A DNA stretch of 64,000 nucleotides from positions 19,657,221-19,721,220 of the forward strand of contig OW203986.1 of NCBI GenBank assembly GCA_934047225.1, read 5' to 3'. This DNA comes from Ypsolopha sequella. Its lineage: Eukaryota; Arthropoda; Insecta; Lepidoptera; Ypsolophidae. The translations under genes and the position numbers were made by a program. Shown one piece after another: positions 54,588 through 64,000 of the stretch; within the stretch, counting starts at the first letter, position 1, and the number at the start of each line of letters is the position of its first letter. The notes under the pieces are model-generated. The model saw only the letters and a list, made by a program, of their open reading frames with translations, did not search any database and was not told the origin of the DNA.

Positions 54588-54920
54588 TAGCTCAGGTGGT
54601 AGATCGCTGGCCTCTCAATCTTGAGACCCAGGTTCAATCCCCGGCCGGGCATGCACCAATGAGTTTTTCGGCATTTTTACGCATAGTATTTGTATTACCT
54701 AATACTTACCACTAGCTGAACGGTATAGGAAAACATGCATGCCCTAAAAAGCGTGTATTTGTACCTGAAGTACCGCGACAGGGCTCACCATCCATCACGT
54801 TGGGACGTAATAATCGTCGGTGAAGCGCCGGTATACTGAGTGTGGGCTCTGCCTTGCATTTCACAGTTCACAGTCGTTACCTCTGCCACCCTCTAGGGGA
54901 TTCATGTCGTGACGGTATAT
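54588..54920 (+). mobile_element. tRNA-derived SINE, plus orientation (copy 3, best preserved)
   Basis: RNA polymerase III promoter boxes are clear: A box TAGCTCAGGTGG (54588-54599) and B box GGTTCAATCCC (54631-54641). The body holds ACGTTGGGACGTAATAATCG and the tail GATTCATGTCGTGACGGTAT. It is the reverse complement of the copies at 5641-6002 and 58026-58336. Confidence 0.9.
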
Positions 54921-55043
54921 TTTAATACTTATAATATCAGCAAATTCTTATTTAAATTGTTCCATGGTGTTTTTGCCTGAAATGAATAAATATTACTTTT
55001 AATTTTATTTCCGAGGCAACACTAAGAATATGTATGTCATATA

Positions 55044-55668
55044 CAGTGTGTCCCTCGTACAAGTGCACATCCGAAAGTGGGTGAAACTAGATCTAAATAT
55101 ATCGACAAAAACAAAGAAAAAAAAAACTTTTTGAATTTTTTTTTTAATCTTGAAAAAATACTCCACCTGGGTATCTTTGTATGGAACGCGCGCGCAGTGC
55201 CTTTGGTTAACCGCTCGTAGAAAATATTGTATTTATGATAGAATGTTGTGTTTTTTTTGTTAGAAATGTAATGGAATAGGTAATGATAAATAGGAATAAA
55301 AGTATAGTATAACGGGGACATTACTTTGGAAAAAAATTACTGTTACTGAAAAAAAGGACGGAAAAATTAAAGAAATAATCTTTTAGGATATTATTTTTAT
55401 GGCAATGGTAGTTGATTATGTTTTGTTTTTGATTTGGTATGCAACGTCTATTCTTAAGGAATTATAACAGTTTAATTTCATTGCATTACTTGCGATAGAT
55501 CAAAAGTTATGACATATTTTATACATAGTTTCCATGGTAGGCAAAAAAAATTTTAAAACGTAAATTTATAAAACAAAGATTTTCTAAAAAAAAAAACATT
55601 TTTTTGTCGATAAAATATGGTCTATTTTCACCCCTTTTCAGATGTGCACTTGTACAAGGGACACACTG
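55044..55668. mobile_element. TA-flanked inverted-repeat element, 625 bp
   Basis: The ends CAGTGTGTCCCTCGTACAAG and CTTGTACAAGGGACACACTG are near-perfect inverted repeats of about 28 bases. TA lies at 55042-55043 and 55669-55670. This fits a non-autonomous Tc1/mariner-like element. No transposase frame is seen inside. Confidence 0.9.
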
Positions 55669-55706
55669 TATAATAATAAATAATAATGTTTACATTGCTT
55701 ACTAAC

Positions 55707-55860
55707 CTGACAACAAGCTCCCTCGTCTCCACTGACAAGATATTTGAATATATTCGACGAACACCATCGATTTGTTCATTCATGTTAGTACTCCAGATAA
55801 GCGTACATAACGAGTCATCTACATAAAACACATAAATTGCTCGAACCCGAATTAGGGTTC
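55707..55860 (-). CDS. Putative exon B of an unrecognised minus-strand gene
   Basis: On the minus strand the acceptor GTCTGTAAAG precedes 55860 and the donor GTCAG/GTTAGT follows 55707. The frame (TLIRVRAIYVFYVDDSLCTL, then IWSTNMNEQIDGVRRIYSNI and LSVETRELVV) is open and enters in phase 1, which matches the exit phase of exon A. A hydrophobic stretch followed by a charged helix-like segment could suit a membrane protein, but I recognise no family and do not assign one. Confidence 0.38.
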
Positions 55861-56162
55861 CTTTACAGACCATAAACAGAGAGGACACCTAGGACCCTAG
55901 ATAAACATACCCGAATGGAAGATAAGAAAACGATATTTCTTAGTGTAAAATGGCATCTGCTTTACTGCGGTACATAATGAAGAAAATTCATATCCTAAGA
56001 TAATATAATCTAATGTTATGATTTTCCGTTTAGTCTGAGGCTGATATTATAATTATATCCATTACAATTTATTACCTCGTAGTTAGTTCCATTCTTAGTT
56101 TATTCCTCATAGCTTTGTTAAAACTATGATTATTTATACAACATATTATTACAATCCGTACC

Positions 56163-56344
56163 CTTATCATAAATGCGAAAGTGTGTTTGTTGGTTTGTCC
56201 TTCTTTCACGCAGCAACGGAGCTGTAGATCGAAGTGATTTTTTGCATAGGGATAGTTTATGGGCCGGAGAGTGAAATAGGCTAATTTTTATCGCGGGAAA
56301 ATGCAAACGAAATCAGCGTTGTTGAAACCTCGGGCAAAAGCTAG
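56163..56344 (+). mobile_element. Helitron-like (Lep1-type) fragment in the putative intron
   Basis: It begins TTATCATAAATGCGAAAGTG and ends CTCGGGCAAAAGCTAG followed by T. The TATAAATGCGAAAG start and GGGCAAAAGCTAG end are typical of lepidopteran non-autonomous Helitrons, whose 3' end is CTRR. Confidence 0.6.
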
Positions 56345-56407
56345 TAATAATAACAATAATTACTAGTAATAACAGTCGATATATTATTATGTTTGATTTA
56401 CGATTAC

Positions 56408-56551
56408 CTTTGAAACCTATTTGGTTAATTTCGAATTTATTCGCGAACAAACTTTTTAGGCGTACGATCATTTCAGGCATGACTAGGACCTTCATCTTCG
56501 TAAGAAGTTTTGTGTGTAAAATAAATGTAACGTGAATATCTAAATCCAACC
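56408..56551 (-). CDS. Putative exon A of an unrecognised minus-strand gene
   Basis: The acceptor TTATTCCAG precedes 56551 and the donor CAAAG/GTAATC follows 56408. The exon has 144 bases, phase 1 at both ends, and reads LDLDIHVTFILHTKLLTKMK, then VLVMPEMIVRLKSLFANKFE and INQIGFK. Together with exon B it would give about 100 continuous residues across a 547-bp intron. No earlier or later exon is identified, and a chance pairing is possible. Confidence 0.38.
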
Positions 56552-57064
56552 CTGGAATAAGCGGCTAAGCTAGTTTTATTCCAGAAAGCACCAATAAAAT
56601 TCTTTAGATATTTCGTTCTTCCCATTCATTTGTGATAAACGTGTTTAAATTATTAAAGAAATAGATATTTTCATTTAACATGAGTTAAAAATAATGAAAA
56701 ATCACTCTATTAAAAGTTATTGCTAAAATTTGAGTAACATATAAACACGTCAATGAATAGCTGGTATTGAATTGGTTTTAGTTAGGTCATTTTCAATCAA
56801 GTACATCAATAAAATACAGTTTTGTATATTGGAAATATGAATCTATAACCTATACAAACCATAGTTTAATAGTCCAAACTATTTACAAGTTTACTTTAAT
56901 AACATAACTAACACCCTCAAGCAGTGAACATCAAACGGGCTCAGTCTTCCCACTTTCCACCTAAACTAATACCTTCTGTAATGATTCGATTTTAAGGGGA
57001 AGATAAAAGATTTTTGAAACAATTATAGAATTAAATGAGACTTGAGGATAAGTCATGATTTATA
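56552..57064. other. AT-rich, nothing recognised
   Basis: No exon, repeat or RNA is supported here. Confidence 0.35.
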
Positions 57065-57200
57065 TAAAAACGGCTCACCTCAATACGTGTTATGATCGGG
57101 AAAGCCGACTAGTTTCAGCAGATTTAGACTGCCTTCATCTGGGCGAGTGAAGACGTTTATAAAAAAAAATACGTCTACGCGACGACGTTACGCCTCACAC
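57065..57200 (+). repeat. Dispersed repeat (pairs with 18004-18130)
   Basis: ACGGCTCACCTCAATA, GATCGGGAAAGCCGACTAG, AGACTGCCTTCATC and GGGCGAGTGAAGACG match the copy at 18004-18130. Confidence 0.7.
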
Positions 57201-58025
57201 TAAAACAATTTTATTGATTAGATGCACAAATTACTAAGTAATTTATAGTATAACGTGTTTATGTGTATAAGTTCAGTGTATTTATTAAAATAATTATTTA
57301 AATTATAATAATTGTGGTTGGAACGTTAGTCGCGTGATAGAAAATATTTTTACTAGCTACAAATGCGTATATTTCTTTTTCATTTGATTAAATTTATTAA
57401 CATTAATAAGTGCTAAAAATTACTCGTGTTAAAAGACATATTTATATATATATATATTAAAAAACGCTTTTTACAGAAAAATGTATTTTTTTCATAAAAC
57501 AGACGCTGCATGACGTCTCTCGCCAACTACTGACAACGAGGCAGTGCGAGTAAAGAACTTCTTAATTCCCCAAAATGGCTCGCCCTTAATAATCTCGTAT
57601 AGGCTCTAAAGGGCTTCTCGTAATTTGTACCTGCCACGGAAATTACTTAGTAAATGCTTATTCAACAGCCTATAAAAACAAACGCGACAAAGAGGGTCAG
57701 AAATGCTATTGTGTATTAATGTTAGCAGCGCCATTCCCCTGCTAGTTTTGGCAAAGATGCAATTTCATTTGAATATTGTGCAAGTAGACTGTTTTCTGGC
57801 ATTATCGTCGTAAGTGACACTTTAAATACAAAGTGCTTATAAAAGAAGCGCGTTTTCGGGATCTTGCGAGCGTGTTAACGTGGCATTATAAAGGAATTAA
57901 CACTATCTCTGGTTACAGTTGTATTGCAAATTGCCTATTATTCGCTGAAAGTAGCAACAATCCGCAAGTATGTGATAGTGCTTTTAAAATAAAGCTTAAT
58001 TGTTTTTTTGAGCAAATATATATAT
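57201..58025. other. Intergenic, nothing recognised
   Basis: AT-rich, with a GC-richer patch at 57500-57670 that has no supported exon. Confidence 0.35.
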
Positions 58026-58336
58026 ATATCGTCACGACATGAATCCCCGAGGGGGTGTCAAAGGTGTTCCAAGTATGAACTGTGAAATGCAAGGCATGTC
58101 AGTCCACTTTCAGTACCTATACCCGCATTTCATCAACGATTGTTACGTCCCAACGTGATGAGTGGCGAACACTATCGCCGTTCTTCGGGCACAAGTTCAC
58201 GCTTTTTAGGACATGCAGGTTTCCTTACGATGTTTTCCTTCGCCGTTCAGTTCAGTAAGCACAAATACAATGCACATAAATTCCGAAAAATCTCAAGATT
58301 GAGAGGCCAGCGTTTTACCCCTGAGCTACCGCTGTT
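58026..58336 (-). mobile_element. tRNA-derived SINE, minus orientation, B box deleted (copy 4)
   Basis: It has the tail CGTCACGACATGAATCCCCG, the body TTACGTCCCAACGTGATG, and the head complement TCTCAAGATTGAGAGGCCAG. Compared with copy 1, about 45 bases that hold the B box complement are missing between CCGAAAAA and TCTCAAGATT. Confidence 0.85.
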
Positions 58337-58592
58337 TCAAAATAGAGCAAAGTTTTGTCACTATAGCCACCATCCGAAAACAGTTTAAAATACTTTCCCT
58401 CTTTTTTTCAACCTCTGTTTTTCAACGCTCTGTAGAATATTATTCTTAGATTTACATATTTTATGCTATAGTTACCTCAAAAATCAATGGTTTTATTTTT
58501 ACGGAGCACGCACGATTAAAAGTGCATAGTGTGAACACAGAAGCTACTAATGAATATTTTTCGGAATGTATGTATTAAAATTTCTTCTTCCC

Positions 58593-59054
58593 ACTAATAT
58601 TATAAATGCGAAAGTTTGGATGGATGGATAGATGTTTGTTACTCTTTCGCGCCGAAACTACTGAAATTATTAGGTTGAAACTTTGCACAAATATAGTTCT
58701 AGACCTGGAATAGGACATAGGGTACTTTTTATCCCATAAATCAGTTCCCATGGGTTAACAATAGGGTGTCAAGTTCCTATAGAAAAGTGATGTACTGTTA
58801 CTCCTTCACGCCGTACTACACAAACGTAGTTCTAGACCTGGAATAGGACATAGGCTACTTTTTGTCCCATAAACCAGTTCTCATGGGAACAAGAAATAGT
58901 GTCGTTCAGAGACGTGACTCGGCCTTCAGCCTCGCGAAACATACTATACTATGAGTTATCAAAGACCGTCAAATACACATTAAAAATATTTACAGATTCG
59001 ATACGACTATACAAAAACATAATAAACGCGGGCGAAGCCGCAGGCAAATGCTAG
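58593..59054 (+). mobile_element. Helitron-like (Lep1-type) element with internal duplication
   Basis: The start ACTAATATTATAAATGCGAA and the end GCGGGCGAAGCCGCAGGCAA...GCTAG/T fit lepidopteran non-autonomous Helitrons. Inside, a segment of about 110 bases is duplicated (AGTTCTAGACCTGGAATAGG occurs near 58698 and 58830). There is no terminal inverted repeat and no target duplication, as expected for Helitrons. Confidence 0.68.
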
Positions 59055-59242
59055 TAATCTATATAGGGATAGACCCTTGTGCCCTGGAACTTCCTTGCTC
59101 CATAAAACTTCTGCACATAATATTTTATGCTCCTCAACATAGCATTCGCGACTTAGTGTCTTATCATTTTTTATGGAAAAGCTGAAAGAACATTACCTCT
59201 CACTTTCTGAATAGGTAATAAATATTATATTATACCTATACG

Positions 59243-59247
<5 letters not shown>

Positions 59248-59291
<44 letters not shown>
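59248..59291. repeat. (TA)n microsatellite
   Basis: About 20 TA units, with a separate short (GT)n run near 59530. Confidence 0.96.
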
Positions 59292-59296
<5 letters not shown>

Positions 59297-60135
59297 ATAT
59301 TTTTATTGTGTTTGTTTATAGTTAGTATTTTAATAGTATTATTGATTTTTTATTTTAATATTTTATCTCGAATTTGTGTCAATCTTTTCTTTATGCACAT
59401 GTATGATTTCATTATTTTGTTTAAAATTATTTTATTTTTGTTATGAAGGAAGAAATCAGTATTTAGAGATGCACGCCTTTGTGCATATTGTTTGAATGTA
59501 AATATAATCTGTATTAATGTGTGAGAGGGTGTGTGTGTGTGTGTGCACAATAAAAAATAAAGGAATAAAAAGAAATTGCTGTTATACGAGTGACTTTCAA
59601 AATAGTGTTCTCTAGCGATTAATAGAATGAAAATTTATCAAAGCTGCTCCTCGCGCGCGCGTTTATCACTGAAAGGGACTTCATCTTTGATCCTTGCCTG
59701 TGATCTGTAATAATGTAACTGCTTTGTAAAATGTAATTTTATGTTATTAAATTTCCTTCATTCTAATTATTTATTTATATTTTTTTATTAATTTAGCATC
59801 ATACTTATTTACAAGTAGGTACGTTGTCATTAAGGTCCAGTTGAGCTCTTCATACTTTCTACTTGAATAATGTTTTCTGTTCACTTTATTTCTCGCATAA
59901 AGTCTCGGTTTCATTGTCGTTAGCGCATCGTAGAAAAGGGAATATCATGATCTCTCTGCCCAGCTATGCGAGCACGTATGCGTCGATTAGATAAATTTGA
60001 CAGATAGAATCGATAAATTCTAAACTATTGCAATGAAATAAGAGTTACATTTTTATTTATCGAATCGATGTCGAGTCGATACCAAGTTCATGCTAGTACC
60101 CCAGGCATGTCATAAATTATGTTAAACTACATGGG
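59292..60135. other. AT-rich, nothing recognised
   Basis: No gene or clear mobile element is supported. Confidence 0.35.
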
Positions 60136-60460
60136 TTGGTCGCCTTGCTTCGCTCGGCTTCCCAAATTTATTTTCATGCAAACCGCATGCAATCGCTCCG
60201 CTCGTCGTAGCACCAATTTTTACTTTTTCTTGAAAGACTTACAATTTTATACTTCATGGTGTCCCTAGATAAGTAGCATTATGTAATATTTTTTGTGTCT
60301 ATTTTATTTTATTATTTTTTACATTTCTAAATTGTTGCCATTGTTATGTTATGATTTGCCCCTGTTATGTATCCATTGTTTTTATTTCATAAATTATACA
60401 AGGTGAATTTGTGAACACAAATAAAGAGTATTTGTCTTGCTTTGCTTTGCTTGTCTTTAT
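60136..60460 (+). repeat. Dispersed repeat followed by a retroposon 3' tail
   Basis: 60136-60262 pairs with 52809-52915. 60385-60460 ends AACACAAATAAAGAGTATTT then (TTGCTTTGC)-like repeats, and is the plus-strand match of the minus tail at 26838-26955. Confidence 0.6.
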
Positions 60461-61499
60461 AATACACCATTTGGCCATTGAAAATGTCCTTATAACATGA
60501 AACAGAGCTTGAGCATCAGAGCAGAGCGCCCCCCGTGATATGGGGCCTGACTGTTCTCATTCCATGTATAAGTGTGCCTCCCGGTCGTCGCCGTGTTCCT
60601 GACGATTTATACCAGCCATATTACACGCCATTCGACACGTTGCCACATCAAGCGCCATGCCACAGACCTGACAAAATAACTGTTTTTGGAGTAAGCATTT
60701 TATAAAGTGGTGACGTCCGCGTAACGACGTATTTTGTCCTTGTCGGCATAAAAAACGGCATATTTGTGATAGTAAAGGGAAGATTAGTGATTAATGGAAA
60801 CATTTGTAGTCATTATTATTTAACATTTTGGAAAATACATTCAAATTATGCCATAACTGCCAGCCAGCACAGAGTATTTGAGTACATATATATTGGTAAC
60901 AATATAACAACCTGCTTAATTTGTTCGACTTGGTTATGCCAATATATTAATCGTGCTTGCAACTAAAAAGATGACACAAAAAATCACCCCGGAATGTAAA
61001 ATGAGTACAAAATACACACCGTTATGAAAATGGTAAGTTTTCATCTTAGTTTACTTTTATCGCTATCTTCGCACATCCTAGTCTTTCACTCGGATGATTG
61101 TACCCCAGTCTAATTGTTTCTTGCAGCGGGTATATTAAGCAGTGAGACATCTCACTTTATGACTTCTTGAGAGAGTCGTTAAATGTCGAATCAATTCGAC
61201 GAAACCCTCAGAATTATTCGCACGGAATCGTGATAGGGGAGCGAACTGGGGGTAAATAATTTACAAAAGGTATTTAATACGTGTTCGTATTTAGCAAGTG
61301 TCGAGTCGATCTTCTCCTGTCTTTGGTAATAAATTTAGTGTCTTAAATACGAGTATTAATAGTTTTTCTCCAATATCTTGTTTAACCGGTGTATAATATT
61401 TTAACAATGTCACCGTCACTTAAATAATGTTTCATAATTATATTTTGGTTGACAAGTATTTTGGTAGTACGTCAATGTGAAACCTACACTTTATTTAAA
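60461..61499. other. Intergenic, nothing recognised
   Basis: No domain-bearing ORF is present. Confidence 0.35.
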
Positions 61500-61690
61500 A
61501 GCTCATTATAATTTTGTGCAACTGTGACATAATGAGAGACATTGGGACACTAATGCTTGCACGACTGCACGAGTGTCCCAATGTCTAATTATGTTCTGTT
61601 GGACACAATACTTTATCTACGACCATCAAAAATATCGTCTTTATTTATAATATTTTCAACTAACAATTTCACGAAAAGTTAAAAGAGAAA
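61500..61690 (+). repeat. Dispersed repeat with a 15-bp perfect hairpin
   Basis: AGACATTGGGACACT and AGTGTCCCAATGTCT pair around a 19-base loop. The wider segment matches the reverse complement of 43725-43895. Confidence 0.75.
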
Positions 61691-61944
61691 GTGCGACATT
61701 TATCTTAATCAGTGTCTCTTATTCTTACTTATTTATATGTGTTTCTCACTTTCTCTTTCACCCAAAGGTTTCCTGGTAGATATTGCTATTAGCAATAAGT
61801 GCCGCCTTTGTACAATATAAATGTTTTAAGTGTCCTGTTTTATGTATTTTTTAAATGTACATAAGTGTAATAAATAAATAAAATAATAATGTATTTCACT
61901 CGTTCATTTCTTGATATTAATTTTCTTACACGTAAATATAAAGA

Positions 61945-62294
61945 GGCCGGCGCGGAGCAATCCTATTTCATACAAACGGAATACCAAAACCATTTGTAAA
62001 TCATAGATACTCTTAAGGTAGTGTGTATTTATTTCGATTGCATTACAGAATATCTAGGTTTCCAAATATATATTAAATAAGGACACTTATTTAAACATGA
62101 AAAATGAGAAAAATAAGCTTGGTTATAAATTGGTTATAAGTCGTCTTTAAATCAGTGTTCTTTCAAAATATATATTTGGGAACCTAGATATTCTGTAATC
62201 CAATCGGAACAAACAGACACTATCCTAAGAATATCTATGATTTACAAATTGTTTTGGTATTTCGTTTGTATGAATTAGGATTGCTCCGTCGGCC
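61945..62294. mobile_element. Near-palindromic element, about 350 bp
   Basis: Arms of about 125 bases mirror each other at roughly 85% by eye. Left landmarks are GGAGCAATCCTATTTCATAC, TTTGTAAATCATAGATACTC and TTACAGAATATCTAGGTTTC. The right arm ends GAATTAGGATTGCTCCGTCG. Confidence 0.92.
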
Positions 62295-62331
62295 ATTTTT
62301 CTTAGCTGTACATCATAAATCGCTCATTGGT

Positions 62332-62485
62332 CATCTAAGCAGTGTATAAATTGGGCCAATCACAGCGCAGAATAGCGGTGTTACAATGAAATATTGTAAC
62401 ATCGGACAAATAATGTAGGTACTTATAAAACCGCTTTTGATGTTGTAATTACCATATGCACTATTAGTATGGGAGTAGATAAAAT
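62332..62485 (-). repeat. Dispersed repeat (inverted relative to 43406-43560)
   Basis: It is the reverse complement of the 43 kb copy, with TTGGGCCAATCACAGCGCAG and TTTTGATGTTGTAATTACC as landmarks. Confidence 0.78.
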
Positions 62486-62932
62486 ATATTGTGGACCCGC
62501 CATCAGTTGAATAAAATAAAAATGGATATATATTCGACAAATAAATTTAGATATTAACTTACTATAAATTATGTACCTATTTGGTATCTAGCCTACTTTT
62601 TATACAAAACAAATCATGTTATTCCTTTTTATTTGAAACAGAGGTGCTTGGTAATATACTCGTACAATTTAACAAGAAGAAAACTTATATTTTAAAGAAA
62701 CTTTTATTAACATAAATATTTAAAAATAATCAGAGAAAATGTTACGATATTTTCTTTAGAAAACTTACGCAACTCTTATAATATGAACTAGTAGCATATG
62801 ATGGTTTGCCTTCAATTTTGGCATGTATGAGATTATAGTTTGTAAGTCAAACACTTCAGGAACATGTTTGTTTTTGTTTGTTGGAAACTTCATCAAGATT
62901 CTACTCGAACATCTTCATTTGTTTATGAAAGA

Positions 62933-63395
62933 CTAGCTTTTTCCCGGGACTTCGTCCGCGTGGGTTTTGTATATAAATTCAAATCAGATTTTCCTTTACT
63001 TGATGGGTAAAACGATTTTTCTTACAAATGCACATTTACACCCTTTTAGGAGTTAACTTTCGAAAAATCCTTTTTGGTGCACCCCTAATCCCAAAATACA
63101 TGAAATTATTTATTTCCAAGAGTTTTATGCAAAGTTTTAAGTTAATACACACAGGGAATAAGATTTTCCTTACAAACTTTTGCACCACTTTCACTCTATT
63201 TGAAATATGCTATAGTACGAGTTTTTTTTTAACAGTAGTTTTATATTGACAAACACACACAGGGTAAAAAAAACAATTCAAACGTTTTCACCCCATTTCG
63301 CCCTCTTAAAGGGTTGGTTTTCGAAAAATCTTTCATAGCACACCCTCAAACTCTTTCTTCATAAATATACGCTATGTTTCAAATTTCATGTTTCT
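62933..63395 (-). mobile_element. Helitron-like (Lep1-type) fragment, minus orientation
   Basis: Its minus-strand 3' end reads CGGACGAAGTCCCGGGAAAA then AGCTAG. The body contains two diverged copies of a TTTCGAAAAATCTTT-type segment (63058 and 63320). The 5' terminus is not seen, so it is truncated. Confidence 0.55.
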
Positions 63396-63396
63396 A

Positions 63397-63531
63397 CAGT
63401 GCTACAAGGATCTTATGGCGCGTGGATTGGTTGTGTCTAAAATCAGAACTAACGCCGCTACCATACTCCTTGTTTCATAGCGGCGCCCCCTGTCACTGTC
63501 ATCCACGCGTTATCAGATCCTTGTAGCACTG
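63397..63531. mobile_element. TA-flanked inverted-repeat element, 135 bp
   Basis: The ends CAGTGCTACAAGGATCT and AGATCCTTGTAGCACTG are perfect 17-base inverted repeats. TA lies at 63395-63396 and 63532-63533. The CAGTGC start and TA duplication fit Tc1/mariner. Confidence 0.9.
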
Positions 63532-63533
63532 TA

Positions 63534-64000
63534 TTTTCAGTGGTTTTGTATGTCAGTCAGTCACGGGACTGTTTTATATACATCCTACTTACTTGTACTT
63601 TAACGCAGCCCGTCGTGGATAAAAAATGAAAAAGTTTTCAAAATGACGAATCAAAAGAGTTCAAACATCATAATTCTACTGATATCCATTAAACAGTACG
63701 GTTTCTACTCCATCATCAGACCCTAGTTGCCAAGTACTGTATATGGTTTCAAAAATACAAATCAAAAGAGTCCAAACCCTGGTCTTGGGTCTGATGTTGA
63801 AATATTCTCGATCGCTTCGCAGGTGACTTGAATAAGCCCAAAAACTACCGTTTTATAGCTATTATCTGAAGAATATCACAATTTTCTTTATTTTTAATGA
63901 ATATATGACCCAGACTTTTTGGTTTTGAAAATTGCGGACAATACTGAAACACGTGTATCTCAGGAGTCTACAGAAACACTAGGTAGGTATATTCATTTTA
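63534..64000. other. Window end, short repeated fragments
   Basis: AATCAAAAGAGTYCAAAC occurs twice (about 63650 and 63763), as does CATCAGACCC-type sequence. No gene is recognised. Confidence 0.4.

Noticed and set aside
54588..54650. Functional tRNA gene
   Set aside because: A and B boxes are present, but the sequence continues into a SINE body shared by three other loci, so it is a retroposon head.

Overview
This window looks like moth or butterfly (Lepidoptera) nuclear DNA. It is AT-rich and intron-containing, and it is dominated by transposable-element debris of lepidopteran type: a tRNA-derived SINE family, Lep1-like Helitron ends finishing in CTAG, many near-palindromic miniature elements, and non-LTR retrotransposon pieces. 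There are no bacterial features (no operons, Shine-Dalgarno sites or CRISPR). The species cannot be named from the sequence.

Host genes are few. At the left end, on the plus strand, lies the 3' part of a two-domain C-type lectin (immulectin-like): three phase-1 exons at 1625-1825, 3690-3932 and 6089-6276. Exon 1 holds the C-terminal half of the first lectin domain; exons 2 and 3 make the second. Its first intron contains a 32-copy, 30-bp minisatellite and a 161-bp palindrome. Its second intron contains a 143-bp tandem repeat and a reverse-oriented SINE. On the minus strand, two exon-like ORFs at 56551-56408 and 55860-55707 have good splice sites and matching phases, and may be an unrecognised gene.

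From about 7 to 31 kb there are remnants of at least four non-LTR retrotransposons, one apparently intact two-ORF CR1/Jockey-type element on the minus strand (about 21.8-25.8 kb), and many inverted-repeat miniature elements.

From 31,494 to 42,816 there is a complete, young Ty3/gypsy-type LTR retrotransposon on the plus strand, flanked by a 4-bp ATGT target duplication. Gag ends in an RG-rich tail without a zinc knuckle. Pol lies in the -1 frame and carries a G-patch, protease, reverse transcriptase, RNase H and integrase. A GGGAAAC slippery heptamer with a possible downstream pseudoknot sits in the gag-pol overlap. No env-like ORF is seen. The LTRs are collinear and apparently identical for about 2.5 kb but differ near their 3' ends, where the 3' LTR carries about 460 bp that the 5' LTR lacks.

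From 43 to 64 kb the sequence is again a mosaic of dispersed repeats, including SINE copies, TTAA-flanked and TA-flanked inverted-repeat elements, and Helitron-like pieces. No clearly new defence or metabolic system is visible. The strongest leads are the expression signals of the LTR element, the mismatched LTR ends, the minisatellite-palindrome composite inside the lectin gene, and the unidentified minus-strand exon pair.
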